From Acidimicrobiales bacterium (GTDB lineage: Bacteria > Actinomycetota > Acidimicrobiia > Acidimicrobiales > Iamiaceae): a stretch of DNA of 64,000 nucleotides. The position numbers were made by a program, and so were the translations under genes. Below the pieces are notes generated by a model. That model saw only the letters and a program-made list of their open reading frames with translations, did not search any database and had not been told where the DNA came from. This document shows positions 52,088 through 61,538 of this stretch, in pieces. Numbering within the stretch: the stretch's first letter is position 1; the number at the start of each line of letters is the position of its first letter. Where the stretch lies: contig JAUJNP010000001.1 of NCBI GenBank assembly GCA_030448105.1, forward strand, positions 359,403 through 423,402, written 5' to 3'.

Positions 52088-53476
52088 CGCGGCGACGCGG
52101 GTCGCCGCCTCGCGGTACCGGGCGCGCACCTCGGCGACCGGACGGCCCGGGATCCGCGCCGCGGTAGACCGGGCCCAGTCGGGGCGGTGCCCCCCGTGGG
52201 CCACGGCCGCCTGCCACGCCGCGCCGAGGGCCACGTGCTCCCCCGGCGCCGGCACCTCGACGTCGACGCCGAACACCCGCCCGGCGATCTCCTGCACCGC
52301 CGGCGACTGCGCTCCGCCGCCGGTGAGGAGGATCCGACCCACCTCCACTCCCTGGGCGGCGAGGGCGTCGACCCCGTCGGCCAGCCCGCAGAGCAGGCCC
52401 TCGATCACGGCACGGGCCAGGTTCTGGGGGGTGGTGTTGGCCAGCGACATCCCTACGAGCTCACCCCGCGCCTCCGGCAGGTTGGGCGTGCGCTCACCGC
52501 TGAAGTAGGGCACCACGACGAGCCCCTCGGCGCCCGGCGGAGCGGCCAGGGCGAGATCGGACAGGCGGGCGAGGTCGCACCCGAGCAGCGACGCGACGGA
52601 CGCCAGCACCGGGGCCCCGTTGAGCGTGCAGGCGAGGGGGAGGAAGGCGCCTGTGCCGTCGGCGAAGCCGGCGACCGTGCCCGAGGGATCGGCGGCCGGA
52701 GTCGCCGACACCGCGCTCACCACGCCGGAGGTCCCGATCGAGACGATCACGTCGCCCGGGCCGGCACCGAGGCCGAGCGCGGCCCCCATGTTGTCGCCGG
52801 TACCGGCGGACACGGCCACGCCCGGCCGGGCCTCGCCCGCGAGCGCGAAGGGCGCGAGCACCTCGGGCACCTCCAGCACGCGCCCGAACGCCTGCTCGAG
52901 CAGATCGAGCCGGTACGCGCCCCCGAGGGGCGACCAGTACCCGGTGCCGCTGGCGTCGCCGCGGTCGGTGACCAGCGAGGTGAGCGAGGATGCGCCCGTC
53001 AGCCGCCAGGTCAGCCAGTCGTGGGGCAGGCACACCGCCGCCACCCGGGCCGCGACCTCGGGCTCGGCCTCGGCCAGCCAGCGGAGCTTGGTGACGGTGA
53101 AGGAGGCGACGGGAACCGAGCCGGTCAAACGAGCCCACGTCTCCGCCCCGACCTCGGCGACCAGGTCGGCGGCCGCGCCCGCCGACCGGGTGTCGTTCCA
53201 CAGCAGGGCCGAGCGCACCACCGCCCCGTCCTCGTCGAGGGCCACCAAGCCGTGCTGCTGCGCGGCGACTCCGAGGGCCACGACGTCGTCGTCGAGGCCG
53301 CCGGCCTCCCCGAGGGCCTGGTCGAGCGCCGCCTCCCACGCGCGGGGATCGACCTCGGTGCCCTCCGGGTGGGGAGCCGAGGCCCGCCGGACGACGCGGC
53401 CCGACTCCGAATCGCACACCACGACCTTGCAGGACTGGGTGGAGGAATCGATCCCGGTGACCAGCGACGCGTTCAC
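52088..53476 (-). CDS. xylB: Xylulokinase (3' end undefined)
   Basis: GTG start at 53476 overlapping the GH3 stop (GTGA). About 463 recognisable codons: [22 protein letters not shown] (phosphate 1), [44 protein letters not shown] (phosphate 2 region), [29 protein letters not shown], and [22 protein letters not shown] (adenosine). It phosphorylates xylulose for the pentose phosphate pathway. Similarity ends with [12 protein letters not shown] near 52088, but no stop follows in frame until 50819, antisense to xylA. The true stop may have been lost, or an indel like the one in xylA hides it. The coordinate given is the end of similarity. Confidence 0.85.
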
Positions 53477-55638
53477 CGCCGGAGGGGCACGAGGATGGCG
53501 TCGGGATCGTGGGCGTGCGCGCTCACCTCCAGCACGATGTCGTCGGGCGCCGGGAGCATGCGCCGGCGGGCCTCCGAGTCCCACACCGCCAATGGCGTGA
53601 ACGACACCTCGACCGTGGTGGAGGCGCGGTGCCCGGCGGCGACCTCGATCCCGGCGAAGCCGACCAGCATCAGCTCGCCGGCGTAGGGACCCGACCGGCA
53701 GCGGCCGTACACCTGGACCACGTGGCGCCCGTCGCGATCGCCGCGGTTGGACACCGTCACGGCCATGCGCACGCCGTCGACCCCGATCGTGCCGGGGGTG
53801 GCGTCGTCGATCGTGAAGGTGGTGTAGGACCGGCCGAACCCGTGCGGGAAGGCCGGGGCGACGCCGAGGTGGTCGAGCAGGCGCTGTCCGTGGAGGCGGT
53901 CGTAGGTGATGGCGGTGGCGTCGCGGTCGAAGGCCGGGAGGTGGTCGGCCGAGGTGGGGATGCTGAATGGAAGGCGCCCGGCCGGGTTCTGCGCGCCGGT
54001 GAGGACATCCGCCAGCGCGTGGCCGCCCTCCATGCCGGCGTACCACATCAGCAGCACGGCGGGGACGCTGCCCCGCCAGGCCTCGGTGACCACCGCCCCC
54101 GCCGCCACCAGGGCGACCACGGTGCGGGGGTTGGCTCGGCCGACCGCCCGGATGATCGCCTCGTCCACCGGGCGCAGCGACAGCGACTGCCGGTCACCAC
54201 CGGCGCCGGCGGTCATGACCGCGCCCGAGAGATCGAGGGCACCGGCATCTTCGGGAAGCGGGGGGAACAGGGCCAACAGCTCCGGGCGGGACATCGTGTC
54301 GGAGCCCACGTACTCGCCTTCGTCGTCGGCGTCGTACCCCGCGACCACGATCGCCACCTCGGCGGCGGCCGCGGCCGCCGCCGCCCTGGCCGGGTCGTCG
54401 TCGGTGACCACGTGGATCTCCGCGTCGGGGAAGGCGGCGCTGATCCCCTCGAGCGGCGTGGTGGAACTGGGTGGGCGGACGTTCGACGATCCGCCGTCGC
54501 CCTGGTTGGCCTGGTCGGCCAGGCGACCGATCACCGCTATCGAGGCGACGGCGTCGGGGGCCAGCGGCAACAGGGGAGCCCCGTCCACCGGTTCGTTCTC
54601 GAGCAGGACCATCGCCCGGGCGGCCACCCGGCGAGCCAGCGCCCGGGCGTCCGGGGCGGCCATGGCCTCGGCGCCCACCGCCGCCGTTTCCCGGGTGGCC
54701 GCCGAGCGCAGCTGCGTGGCCAGGATGCGGGTGCCCGCCCGCTCGACCGCGGCCCAGCTCGTCTCGCCCGCCGAGAGCTGCCGGCGCAGGTGGGCCGCCC
54801 GCTGCTGGCGGAACGGCTCCTCGATGTCCATCCCCGCGTTCAGGGCCGCCGCCCCGTCCCGCATGCCCCAGACGAAGTCGGTGACGGTGATCCCGTCCCA
54901 ACCCCACTGGTCGCGCAGGATGCCGGTGAGCAGGTACTCGTTCTGCCCGGCCCACTCACCGTTGACCGAGTTGTAGGCCCCCATGACGGCGGCGACGCCC
55001 TCGTCGACCACCCGCTTGAAGTGAGGGAGGTAGACGTCGTGGAGCGCTGCCTCGTCGATGGTGACATCGACGGTGAAGCGGGCGTTCTCCATGCTGTTGA
55101 GGGCGTAGTGCTTGGCGCAGGCCATCACGTACCGCTGGGCCCCGCGTGTCAGCGCCGCCCCGAGCTCGCCCAGGTGGTACGGGTCGTCGCCGTAGGTCTC
55201 CTGGGCCCGTCCCCACGCGGGATGGCGGGGCAGGTTGATGCACACCCCGCCGAAGAAGTTCCCGCCCTGGGCCCGGATCTCCCGCCCTATGACCGCGCCG
55301 ACCTCCTCCTCGAGCGCGATGTCCCAGGTGGCGCCGCGGGCCATGGACACCGGGAACGCCGTCCCGTTCCCCGCCACGCACCCCCGGGGGCCGTCGACGA
55401 AGCGGATCCCGGGGATGCCGAGACCTTCGACGGCGCCGTGCACGTAAGGGCGGACGTTGTAGCCCTCGGTCAGCATGGCCACGAGCCCCTCCCAGAAGGG
55501 GGTGTCGCCGTCGAGCAGCCAGAGCCGTTCGTCGTCGTCGAGCCGGTCGTAGATCGCCTTGGCCGCTCGCTCAGGCGCCTCACCGGCCCGGACGGCGGCG
55601 ACGGCATGATCGAAGGTCACGTCACCCCCGTCGCCCAT
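53473..55638 (-). CDS. GH3 family glycosidase (beta-glucosidase/beta-xylosidase type)
   Basis: 721 residues. N-terminal GH3 barrel: [79 protein letters not shown] (the KH motif), and nucleophile Asp254 in [14 protein letters not shown]. The second domain contains [11 protein letters not shown] and [19 protein letters not shown]; a fibronectin-III-like C terminus follows ([26 protein letters not shown]). There is no signal peptide, so it should hydrolyse imported oligosaccharides. Its overlap with xylB and nearness to xylA make beta-xylosides a likely substrate. Confidence 0.85.
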   Translation of the reverse strand: MGDGGDVTFDHAVAAVRAGEAPERAAKAIYDRLDDDERLWLLDGDTPFWEGLVAMLTEGYNVRPYVHGAVEGLGIPGIRFVDGPRGCVAGNGTAFPVSMARGATWDIALEEEVGAVIGREIRAQGGNFFGGVCINLPRHPAWGRAQETYGDDPYHLGELGAALTRGAQRYVMACAKHYALNSMENARFTVDVTIDEAALHDVYLPHFKRVVDEGVAAVMGAYNSVNGEWAGQNEYLLTGILRDQWGWDGITVTDFVWGMRDGAAALNAGMDIEEPFRQQRAAHLRRQLSAGETSWAAVERAGTRILATQLRSAATRETAAVGAEAMAAPDARALARRVAARAMVLLENEPVDGAPLLPLAPDAVASIAVIGRLADQANQGDGGSSNVRPPSSTTPLEGISAAFPDAEIHVVTDDDPARAAAAAAAAEVAIVVAGYDADDEGEYVGSDTMSRPELLALFPPLPEDAGALDLSGAVMTAGAGGDRQSLSLRPVDEAIIRAVGRANPRTVVALVAAGAVVTEAWRGSVPAVLLMWYAGMEGGHALADVLTGAQNPAGRLPFSIPTSADHLPAFDRDATAITYDRLHGQRLLDHLGVAPAFPHGFGRSYTTFTIDDATPGTIGVDGVRMAVTVSNRGDRDGRHVVQVYGRCRSGPYAGELMLVGFAGIEVAAGHRASTTVEVSFTPLAVWDSEARRRMLPAPDDIVLEVSAHAHDPDAILVPLRR

Positions 55639-55709
55639 CCAACCCTCCCCTCGCGGACCGGCGAACGCTAACGAATGGCGAGCGATGAGTTCGCCGCCCG
55701 GCTCCCGTC

Positions 55710-56738
55710 GTGATCACCGATGGACATGCAGGGAAACTCGTGCTCGACAACGCCGAAGTAGCCTGCCGCCCGGTGTCTGGCACGCCGGTGATCGAGGAGG
55801 AGCTCGAGCTCCACCGGCGCGAGCTGACGGCGTACTGCTACCGGATGCTCGGCTCGGGCTTCGAGGCCGAGGACGCCGTCCAGGAGACCCTCGTCCGGGC
55901 GTGGAAGAACTTCGATTCATTCGAGGGGCGCTCGGCCCTGCGGTCGTGGCTGTACCGCATCGCCACCAACGTCTGCCTCGACATGCACCGTGGGCCGCAG
56001 CGGCGGGCCCGCCCGATGGATCTCGGACCCTCCTCGTCGGCCGAGACGCCGCTCGGGCCGATGGTCGGTGAGCATGCGTGGGTCACGCCCATCGCCGACG
56101 CCCGGGTGCTGCCCGCCGATGGCGACCCCGCCGAGCTGGCCGCGGCGCGGGAGTCGATCCGCCTCGCCTTCGTGGCCGCCCTGCAGCACCTGCCGCCGAA
56201 GCAGCGGGCCGTGCTGATCCTGCGGGAGGTGCTGCGCTGGCAGGCGAGCGAGGTGGCCGAGCTGCTCGACACGTCGGTGGCTTCGGTGAACAGCGCGTTG
56301 CAGCGGGCCCGGGCCACGCTCGCCGAGCGGGACCTGGAGGCGTCGGCGCCGGACTCACCCGACGACCCCGAGCACCAGGCGCTGCTCGCCCGCTACGTCG
56401 AGGCCTTCGAGCGCTACGACATCTCGGCGCTGGTGTCGCTGCTCTCGGAGGACGCCAAGTTCACGATGCCTCCGTTCGAGCTGTGGCTCGAGGGCATCGA
56501 GGACATCGGGAAGTGGTACGTCGGCCAGGGCAGGGGTTGCCAGGGCGCCCGGCTGGTGGCGACCAGAGCGAACGGTGTCCCGGCCTTCGGCTTGTACAAG
56601 GTCGCCGAGCCCGGCGTGTGGCTGCCGTTCAACGTCCACCTCGTGGACACCGAGGACGGGCGGATCGTCGGCCTCCACCACTTCCTCTTCCCCGAGCTCT
56701 TCGCCGCCTTCGACCTGCCTCCCCGCCTCGAGGCGTAG
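55710..56738 (+). CDS. ECF sigma factor, SigG-like, with SnoaL-like C-terminal domain
   Basis: 342 residues with a GTG start; a GTG near 55773 just before the first helix is an alternative. Region 2: ELHRRELTAYCYRMLGSGFEAEDAVQETLVRAWKNFDSFEGRSALRSWLYRIATNVCLDM. Region 4: ALQHLPPKQRAVLILREVLRWQASEVAELLDTSVASVNSALQRARATL. The C-terminal ~110 residues (LARYVEAFERYDISALVSLLSEDAKFTMPPFELWLEG ... GLHHFLFPELFAAF) form a SnoaL/NTF2-like domain that in such factors regulates sigma activity instead of an anti-sigma factor. Transcription targets unknown. Divergent from the GH3 gene. Confidence 0.88.
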   Translation: MITDGHAGKLVLDNAEVACRPVSGTPVIEEELELHRRELTAYCYRMLGSGFEAEDAVQETLVRAWKNFDSFEGRSALRSWLYRIATNVCLDMHRGPQRRARPMDLGPSSSAETPLGPMVGEHAWVTPIADARVLPADGDPAELAAARESIRLAFVAALQHLPPKQRAVLILREVLRWQASEVAELLDTSVASVNSALQRARATLAERDLEASAPDSPDDPEHQALLARYVEAFERYDISALVSLLSEDAKFTMPPFELWLEGIEDIGKWYVGQGRGCQGARLVATRANGVPAFGLYKVAEPGVWLPFNVHLVDTEDGRIVGLHHFLFPELFAAFDLPPRLEA

Positions 56739-56920
56739 CCGTCCGGCCCACGCGCGACGTGGCCGCCGAGCCGCCGCGCCGTGCTGACCGGTCGCCTCGC
56801 CTGTCGGCTCGGCCCTTAGGACGTGCGCGGAAAGGTCGAGCCGTCGTCCGGGCAAGCGGTGCGGCTGCGCCGCAACAGGCGCTGTGCTGGTGGGTCGCCT
56901 CGCCTATCGGCTCGGCTCCT

Positions 56921-57469
56921 TTAGGCCAACAGCCGCTGCATGGCCAGCGCGAGCACGTCGGCCCGGCTGCGCGTGCCGTGATCGGCGGCCATGAACGGGC
57001 TGCCGACGTACAGCGCCATGGCGATCATGCCGCGGGCTTCGACATCGGCTTCGTCGGGGCAGAAGGCACCGAACAGCGAGCGCATGTACTCCAGTCGCCG
57101 GTTGTCGGCGCGGCGGAGGCGGTCGGCGACCTTCGGCTCCCGCCGGGCCCAGTCGCGGACGGCGAGGTCGATCCTCAGCAGCTCGCGACTCGAGGAGGCC
57201 AGGGCGAACAGCCGCCGCAGCCTGGCTCGTGCGTCCCCACCCTTGGACTCGACGCCCGCGATCACGTCGTCGACGAGCAACCGCTCCCACGTGTCGAGCA
57301 TCTCCTCGAGCAGGGCCCCCCGATCGTCGAAGTGCCAGTAGAAGCCGCCCTTGGTCACGCCGAGCGCCCGCGCCAACGCCTCGATCCGGACGGCGTCCGG
57401 ACCGCCGGCCGCCAGGGCCCGCAGCCCCTCGTCGATCCACCGGCTCCGGGGGGTGCGAGTGACGGCCAT
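56921..57469 (-). CDS. TetR-family regulator
   Basis: 182 residues from ATG 57469 (earlier in-frame starts lie within the operator region and are rejected). HTH: SRWIDEGLRALAAGGPDAVRIEALARALGVTKGGFYWHFDDRGALLEEML; the GVTKGGFYWHF recognition helix is typical of the TetR_C_like group that senses lipophilic compounds. The C terminus has IAMALYVGSPFMAADHG. The 182 bp between this stop and the SigG-like gene show no gene. It is divergent from the DUF2867-like gene, with a palindrome between. Confidence 0.85.
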   Translation of the reverse strand: MAVTRTPRSRWIDEGLRALAAGGPDAVRIEALARALGVTKGGFYWHFDDRGALLEEMLDTWERLLVDDVIAGVESKGGDARARLRRLFALASSSRELLRIDLAVRDWARREPKVADRLRRADNRRLEYMRSLFGAFCPDEADVEARGMIAMALYVGSPFMAADHGTRSRADVLALAMQRLLA

Positions 57470-57531
57470 GGGCCATCTGTACCGCATACGGCTCCGAATG
57501 GACGCGTCCCCTCCGACGTGCCTACCGTTGA

Positions 57532-57549
57532 CCATACGTCACCGTATGG
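57532..57549. promoter_or_regulatory. Palindrome CCATACG-N4-CGTATGG, likely TetR operator
   Basis: CCATACGTCACCGTATGG is a perfect inverted repeat with 7-bp arms. It lies 14 bp before the DUF2867-like start and 62 bp before the TetR start, and a half-like CATACGG copy occurs at about 57485-57491 close to the TetR start. The arrangement fits repression of both genes by the TetR protein at 56921-57469. Confidence 0.75.
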
Positions 57550-57563
57550 ATGGAGACCCGACG

Positions 57564-58172
57564 ATGAGGCTCCCGAGCACCGCCCACACCGACCGGCCGT
57601 GGCGGATCCACGAGCTCACCGGCGACTTCCGGCTCGAGGACGTGTGGGCACTGGCGACGCCGGGCGGTCCCGAGGACTTCCCCCGACTGGTGGAGGGGTT
57701 CGCCGCGGGCGACCCCTCACGCGATGGCTCGCCCGTGGTCCGAGCCCTCTTCGCCATCCGGTGGAAGATCGGGGAACTGCTGGGTTGGGACGACCCGGAG
57801 GACGGCCTCGCCTCCCGGGTCCCGACGCTCCGCGACCGGCTGCCGGAGGATCTGCGGGACGGGCCCACCGGGCCCGACTTCGGCGCGCTGCCGTTCGTCC
57901 CGCTGTACCTGCTCGACGACGAGTTCGCCGCGGAGATCGCCAACCGGACCATGCACGGGATCCTTCACCTCGGTTGGGTGCCCGACGGCGAGGGCGGCTA
58001 CCGGGGCCAGATGGCGGTCCTGGTGAAGCCGAACGGACTGCCGGGGACCGTATACATGGCCGCCATCAAGCCGTTCCGTCATCTGCTCGTGTACCCGCCG
58101 ATGCTGCGCCGGATCGGCCGGAACTGGCGGGAAGGCACCCGCGAGGCCTCCCGGCCCGGCCCGACGCGCTAA
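57564..58172 (+). CDS. DUF2867-family protein
   Basis: About 202 residues from ATG 57564, which has GGAG 9 nt upstream; ATG 57546 lies within the operator and is less likely. RPWRIHELTGDFRLEDVWALATPGGPEDFPRLVEGF, FAIRWKIGELLGWDDPEDG, LPFVPLYLLDDEFAAEIANRTMHGILHLGWV and YRGQMAVLVKPNGLPGTVYMAAIKPFRHLLVYPPMLRRIGRNW fit DUF2867, an SRPBCC-like domain found alone or fused to NAD-binding proteins. Biochemical role unknown. Probably induced through the divergent TetR. Confidence 0.8.
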   Translation: MRLPSTAHTDRPWRIHELTGDFRLEDVWALATPGGPEDFPRLVEGFAAGDPSRDGSPVVRALFAIRWKIGELLGWDDPEDGLASRVPTLRDRLPEDLRDGPTGPDFGALPFVPLYLLDDEFAAEIANRTMHGILHLGWVPDGEGGYRGQMAVLVKPNGLPGTVYMAAIKPFRHLLVYPPMLRRIGRNWREGTREASRPGPTR

Positions 58173-58421
58173 CCCTTCCCCCCGGCCAGCACCGCGTCGA
58201 AGGGTTCCCCCGTTTCGGCCCGCACCTGCACCGGACCCCTCCCCCGGTGCCAGCTTGGCAGCCACCTCGTGGTCGACGAGGGCGCCGGGGTCGACGCCTC
58301 GGCCGGCGGCGAGACATCAGCCGGTAGCGGCAAGTCCCGGCCCCGTTGAGTAAGGTGACACGAACGTCAGAAAACAACGGGGCGATGAAGTTGTCGAAGG
58401 CGAACGGGAGAACCGACGGCA

Positions 58422-60116
58422 GTGCCTGAGAGATCCGCCGCGCCGCCGCTCACGGAGCGGGCCGCCCCCACCGACGAGCAGGTCGAGATCGAGCCGTGGC
58501 ACGCGGTGTGGTCGGAGACGGGCTCCTGGCCCGGCCAGCCCGAGCGCCACGACGAGCTTCGCCGGCGGATCGGCGCCTCCATCGGGGACCGGGTGTTCAT
58601 CGCCCCGTCCGCCAACGTGGTGTGCGAGTCGTTGTCGATCGGCGACCGCTCCTACGTGGCGGCCGGGTGCCAGCTGCGAGATCGCATCCGCATCGGCGAG
58701 GACTGTTCGCTCAACCCCCACGTCACCATGGCCGGCTCGGTCACCCTCGGGCACGGCGTTCGGGTGGCATCCCATGTCGCCTTCTACGGCTTCAACCACG
58801 TCTTCACCGACCTCGACGCACCGATCTGGATGCAGGGCCTTACCGAGGAGGGCATCGTCGTCGAAGACGACGTGTGGGTGGGCACCCACGTCGTCGTGTG
58901 CGACGGCGTCACCGTCGGAGCCCACAGCGTCCTCGCCGCCGGCGCGGTGGTCACGCGCGACGTGCCCCCGTACAGCATGGTCGGCGGAGTGCCGGCCCGG
59001 GTGATCCGTGACCGGCGTGACCCCGCACCTTCACCACGCGCCCCCCGCGACCCGCTGGCCCGCTTCGACGAGCGCGTGCGCCGCCAATGGGCCGACGTGG
59101 TGGAGAGGTGCCGGGTCGACTTGCCGCTCGGCACCTACGTGGACTCGCCGGGCGCGCCCCTCACCCAACGAGCGGTGTGCGATGCCGTCGAGCTGGCGGC
59201 GGCGTTCGGCGGGGTGACCGGCCTGCAGGCCGCGATCGGCGCCGACGCCCTGGTCGAGCGCCTGCAGGCGACACAGGATCCGGTCACCGGGCTGTTCCTC
59301 GACCCAGCGGAGGGGTGCCCGCCGGACCCGCTCCAGTGGCAGATCGGCAAGGAGTACCACCACTACGGCGTGCTTTCGGTGGGCTACGCCCTCGAGTGCC
59401 TCGGCGCCGGCCCCGCCCGGCCGGTCCACTGCGTCGAGGACCTGCCCGACGAGGACCTGCTGGCCCGGCTCGACGCCCTGCCGTGGCGCGAGCTGGCCTG
59501 GCCGGCCGGTTCGTGGGTCGACTTCTGGGGGACGGCCGTGTACCTGAACCGGCGCCATCACCACAGCAACAAGGGGCTCGAGACGCTGCTCGGGTGGCTG
59601 CTCACGCGCCTCGACCGGCGCACCGGCCTCTGGGGCGGTCCCCACCCGGACTGGGGGTGGCTGATGCCGGTGAACGGCTTCTACCGGCTCACCCGCGGCA
59701 CGTTCGCGCAGTTCGGCCTTCCACTGCCGGAGCCCGAGGCCACCATCGACTCGGTGGTGGCCCACTGCCGCGCCAACGGCTGGTTCGCGGAACGCAACCG
59801 CACGGCGTGCAACGTGCTCGACGTCGTGCACCCCCTCTGGCTGGCCGGGCGGCAGACCGACTACCGCCGACCCGAGCTGGTTGACCAGCTGGCCGCGCTA
59901 CTGGCCCGCACCACCGAGCACTGGGTCGACGGCGAGGGCTTCGCCTTTGAGGCCGGTCGCCCCACCGGCCTCCAGGGCAGCGAGATGTGGCTCTCGATCG
60001 TGTACCTCCTCGCCGACCACCTCGGTGAGGCCGACGGCCTGGCGTGGCGCCCACGGGGCGTGCACCGGTTGCCGCCGGCGGCCTCGCTCGCCATCCCCCT
60101 CTCGGGGTCGGCGTGA
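58422..60116 (+). CDS. Hexapeptide acyltransferase fused to an alpha/alpha-barrel-like domain
   Basis: 564 residues, GTG start. Residues 40-200 are a left-handed beta-helix acyltransferase of the maltose/galactoside acetyltransferase type: IGDRVFIAPSANV, IGDRSYVAAGCQL, IGEDCSLNPHVTMAGSV, the catalytic His in YGFNHVF, VVEDDVWVGTHVVVCDGVTVGAHSVLAAGAVVTRDVPPYSMVGGVPARVI. Residues 210-564 contain helical repeats with EYHHYGVLSVGYALECLG, SWVDFWGTAVYLNRRHHHSNKGLETLLGWLL, DWGWLMPVNGFYRLTRG and FEAGRPTGLQGSEMWLSIVYLLADHL, the look of a terpenoid-cyclase/GH-like alpha toroid. It may acetylate and recognise or trim a glycan. The next gene overlaps by 4 bp. The 249 bp before the start hold no recognised gene. 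Confidence 0.75.
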   Translation: MPERSAAPPLTERAAPTDEQVEIEPWHAVWSETGSWPGQPERHDELRRRIGASIGDRVFIAPSANVVCESLSIGDRSYVAAGCQLRDRIRIGEDCSLNPHVTMAGSVTLGHGVRVASHVAFYGFNHVFTDLDAPIWMQGLTEEGIVVEDDVWVGTHVVVCDGVTVGAHSVLAAGAVVTRDVPPYSMVGGVPARVIRDRRDPAPSPRAPRDPLARFDERVRRQWADVVERCRVDLPLGTYVDSPGAPLTQRAVCDAVELAAAFGGVTGLQAAIGADALVERLQATQDPVTGLFLDPAEGCPPDPLQWQIGKEYHHYGVLSVGYALECLGAGPARPVHCVEDLPDEDLLARLDALPWRELAWPAGSWVDFWGTAVYLNRRHHHSNKGLETLLGWLLTRLDRRTGLWGGPHPDWGWLMPVNGFYRLTRGTFAQFGLPLPEPEATIDSVVAHCRANGWFAERNRTACNVLDVVHPLWLAGRQTDYRRPELVDQLAALLARTTEHWVDGEGFAFEAGRPTGLQGSEMWLSIVYLLADHLGEADGLAWRPRGVHRLPPAASLAIPLSGSA

Positions 60117-61447
60117 TCGGTGGGCCGGCTCGCCGCCGGTCGCCAGGGTCGAAGCGGTCCCAGCCGCGGGTGGCCCCGCTCATCGCGGTCATCGCCGTGT
60201 TTGCGGCGCTCGTGCTGCCCGCCGAGGGCGCCGAGCGGCCGGGGGCCGCCGGCGACGCGGTGGGTGAGGCGAACCGGTGCGTCGAGCGAGCCGAGGTGAA
60301 GGGGGCGACCGTCGCGTGGGACAGGATCAAGAACCCGATCCTGAGCTACCCCGACGCGGCGGTGAAGGACATGTCGGTGCGGCTCGCCGACGGGCGGTGG
60401 CGCATCCTGTTCAGCTTCGCACGGGGCCCCGAGGGCCGTTTCGACATGGGCGTGGTCAGCAGCTCCGATCTCGACTCCTTCTCCAAGCCGGAGGTCGTGC
60501 CGGCGCTGGCCTCGCCGGAGATCACCCGCCGGTCCGACGGCACCTGGATCATCGCCGCCCAGCAGTACGACCAGCCCAAGCTGGCCCGGCTACGAGTGCT
60601 GACGTCGCCCGACCTGGAGACGTTCTCCGATCGGAAGCCGCTGGCGGTGGAGCTGGGACCGGATCTCCAAGAGCCGAAGCAGCGGATGATCGACGCCGCT
60701 CTCGCCCACACCGACGCCGGGCTGTTCCTCGCCTACAAAGAGGGCTACATCGTCGGGACGTCGCCCCGCATCGCCCATTCGCCGTCGGGCTCGCTGCAAG
60801 GGCCGTGGACCGTCATCGGCCGGCCCGACGTCGGGTTGTTCGAGAACTACCAGTTCTTCGTGCTCGACGGCACCTGGCACATGCTCGGGACCACGGTGCC
60901 GAGCATCGAGGAGCTGGTCAAGCACCTGGACCTGCTCGAAGAAGGGGTGACGGCGCCCGAGAACCCTCCCACCCACCGGCCGGTGCTCTACCGGCTGGCC
61001 GGCGATCCCGAGACGCCCGCCGACTGGCTGAAGTGGGAGAAGGTCCGCGAGATCGTCGTGCCCGAAGAGCGGTGGAACACCTTCGCCGAGGACGGCGACT
61101 ACGAACGGTCCAACTCCGCCCACCTCTGCGACGCACGCGCCCTGGACGGCTACTTCTACCTCTTCTACGCAGGTAGCAACGAGGTCGAGGCGTTTGGGGG
61201 GACCGGCCACGCCAAGCTGGGCATAGCCCGCAGCAAGGACCTGAAGACGTGGGAGCTGCCTCCCGGCAAGAAGGCCCCGAAGGTGCCGGCGGCCTCCGCG
61301 GAGTCCCGGGCCGGGCCCGCCCAGGATGACAGGAGCTCCACGTCATTGCCTCTAGCGGCGGCGGCCGTGGTCGTCCTCGGCCTGGCCGTCGCCGCCCTCG
61401 GCACCGTCGTGATGCGGCGCCGGGCCAACTCGTCCGCCGCCCGGTAG
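60113..61447 (+). CDS. Membrane-anchored five-bladed beta-propeller glycosidase-like protein
   Basis: 444 residues from GTG 60113 (GTGA overlap). A signal sequence/anchor (VAPLIAVIAVFAALVLPAEGA, about 20-40) leads to blades such as WDRIKNPILSYPDAAVKDMSVRLADGRWRILFSFA, VVSSSDLDSFSKPE, LRVLTSPDLETFSDRK, LFENYQFFVLDGTWHMLGTT and GYFYLFYAGSN, typical of GH43/GH62/GH68-like propellers. A C-terminal transmembrane segment (LAAAAVVVLGLAVAALGTVV) and RRR tail anchor it at the cell surface. Catalytic acids of GH43 are not obvious, so it may bind rather than cleave arabinan or other polysaccharide. Co-translated with the acyltransferase fusion. Confidence 0.7.
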   Translation: MIGGPARRRSPGSKRSQPRVAPLIAVIAVFAALVLPAEGAERPGAAGDAVGEANRCVERAEVKGATVAWDRIKNPILSYPDAAVKDMSVRLADGRWRILFSFARGPEGRFDMGVVSSSDLDSFSKPEVVPALASPEITRRSDGTWIIAAQQYDQPKLARLRVLTSPDLETFSDRKPLAVELGPDLQEPKQRMIDAALAHTDAGLFLAYKEGYIVGTSPRIAHSPSGSLQGPWTVIGRPDVGLFENYQFFVLDGTWHMLGTTVPSIEELVKHLDLLEEGVTAPENPPTHRPVLYRLAGDPETPADWLKWEKVREIVVPEERWNTFAEDGDYERSNSAHLCDARALDGYFYLFYAGSNEVEAFGGTGHAKLGIARSKDLKTWELPPGKKAPKVPAASAESRAGPAQDDRSSTSLPLAAAAVVVLGLAVAALGTVVMRRRANSSAAR

Positions 61448-61538
61448 GCCATTCCCGCTGGACAGGTGACGCGCAGCGTGGAGGTACGGTCGCACCACGT
61501 CAACGATCCAGCCACCGCGACGCCTGATCGCCTCGAAC

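Noticed and set aside
58173-58421. Possible small genes in the gap before the acyltransferase fusion
   Set aside because: No frame with a good ribosome site or family resemblance; probably promoter and leader only.
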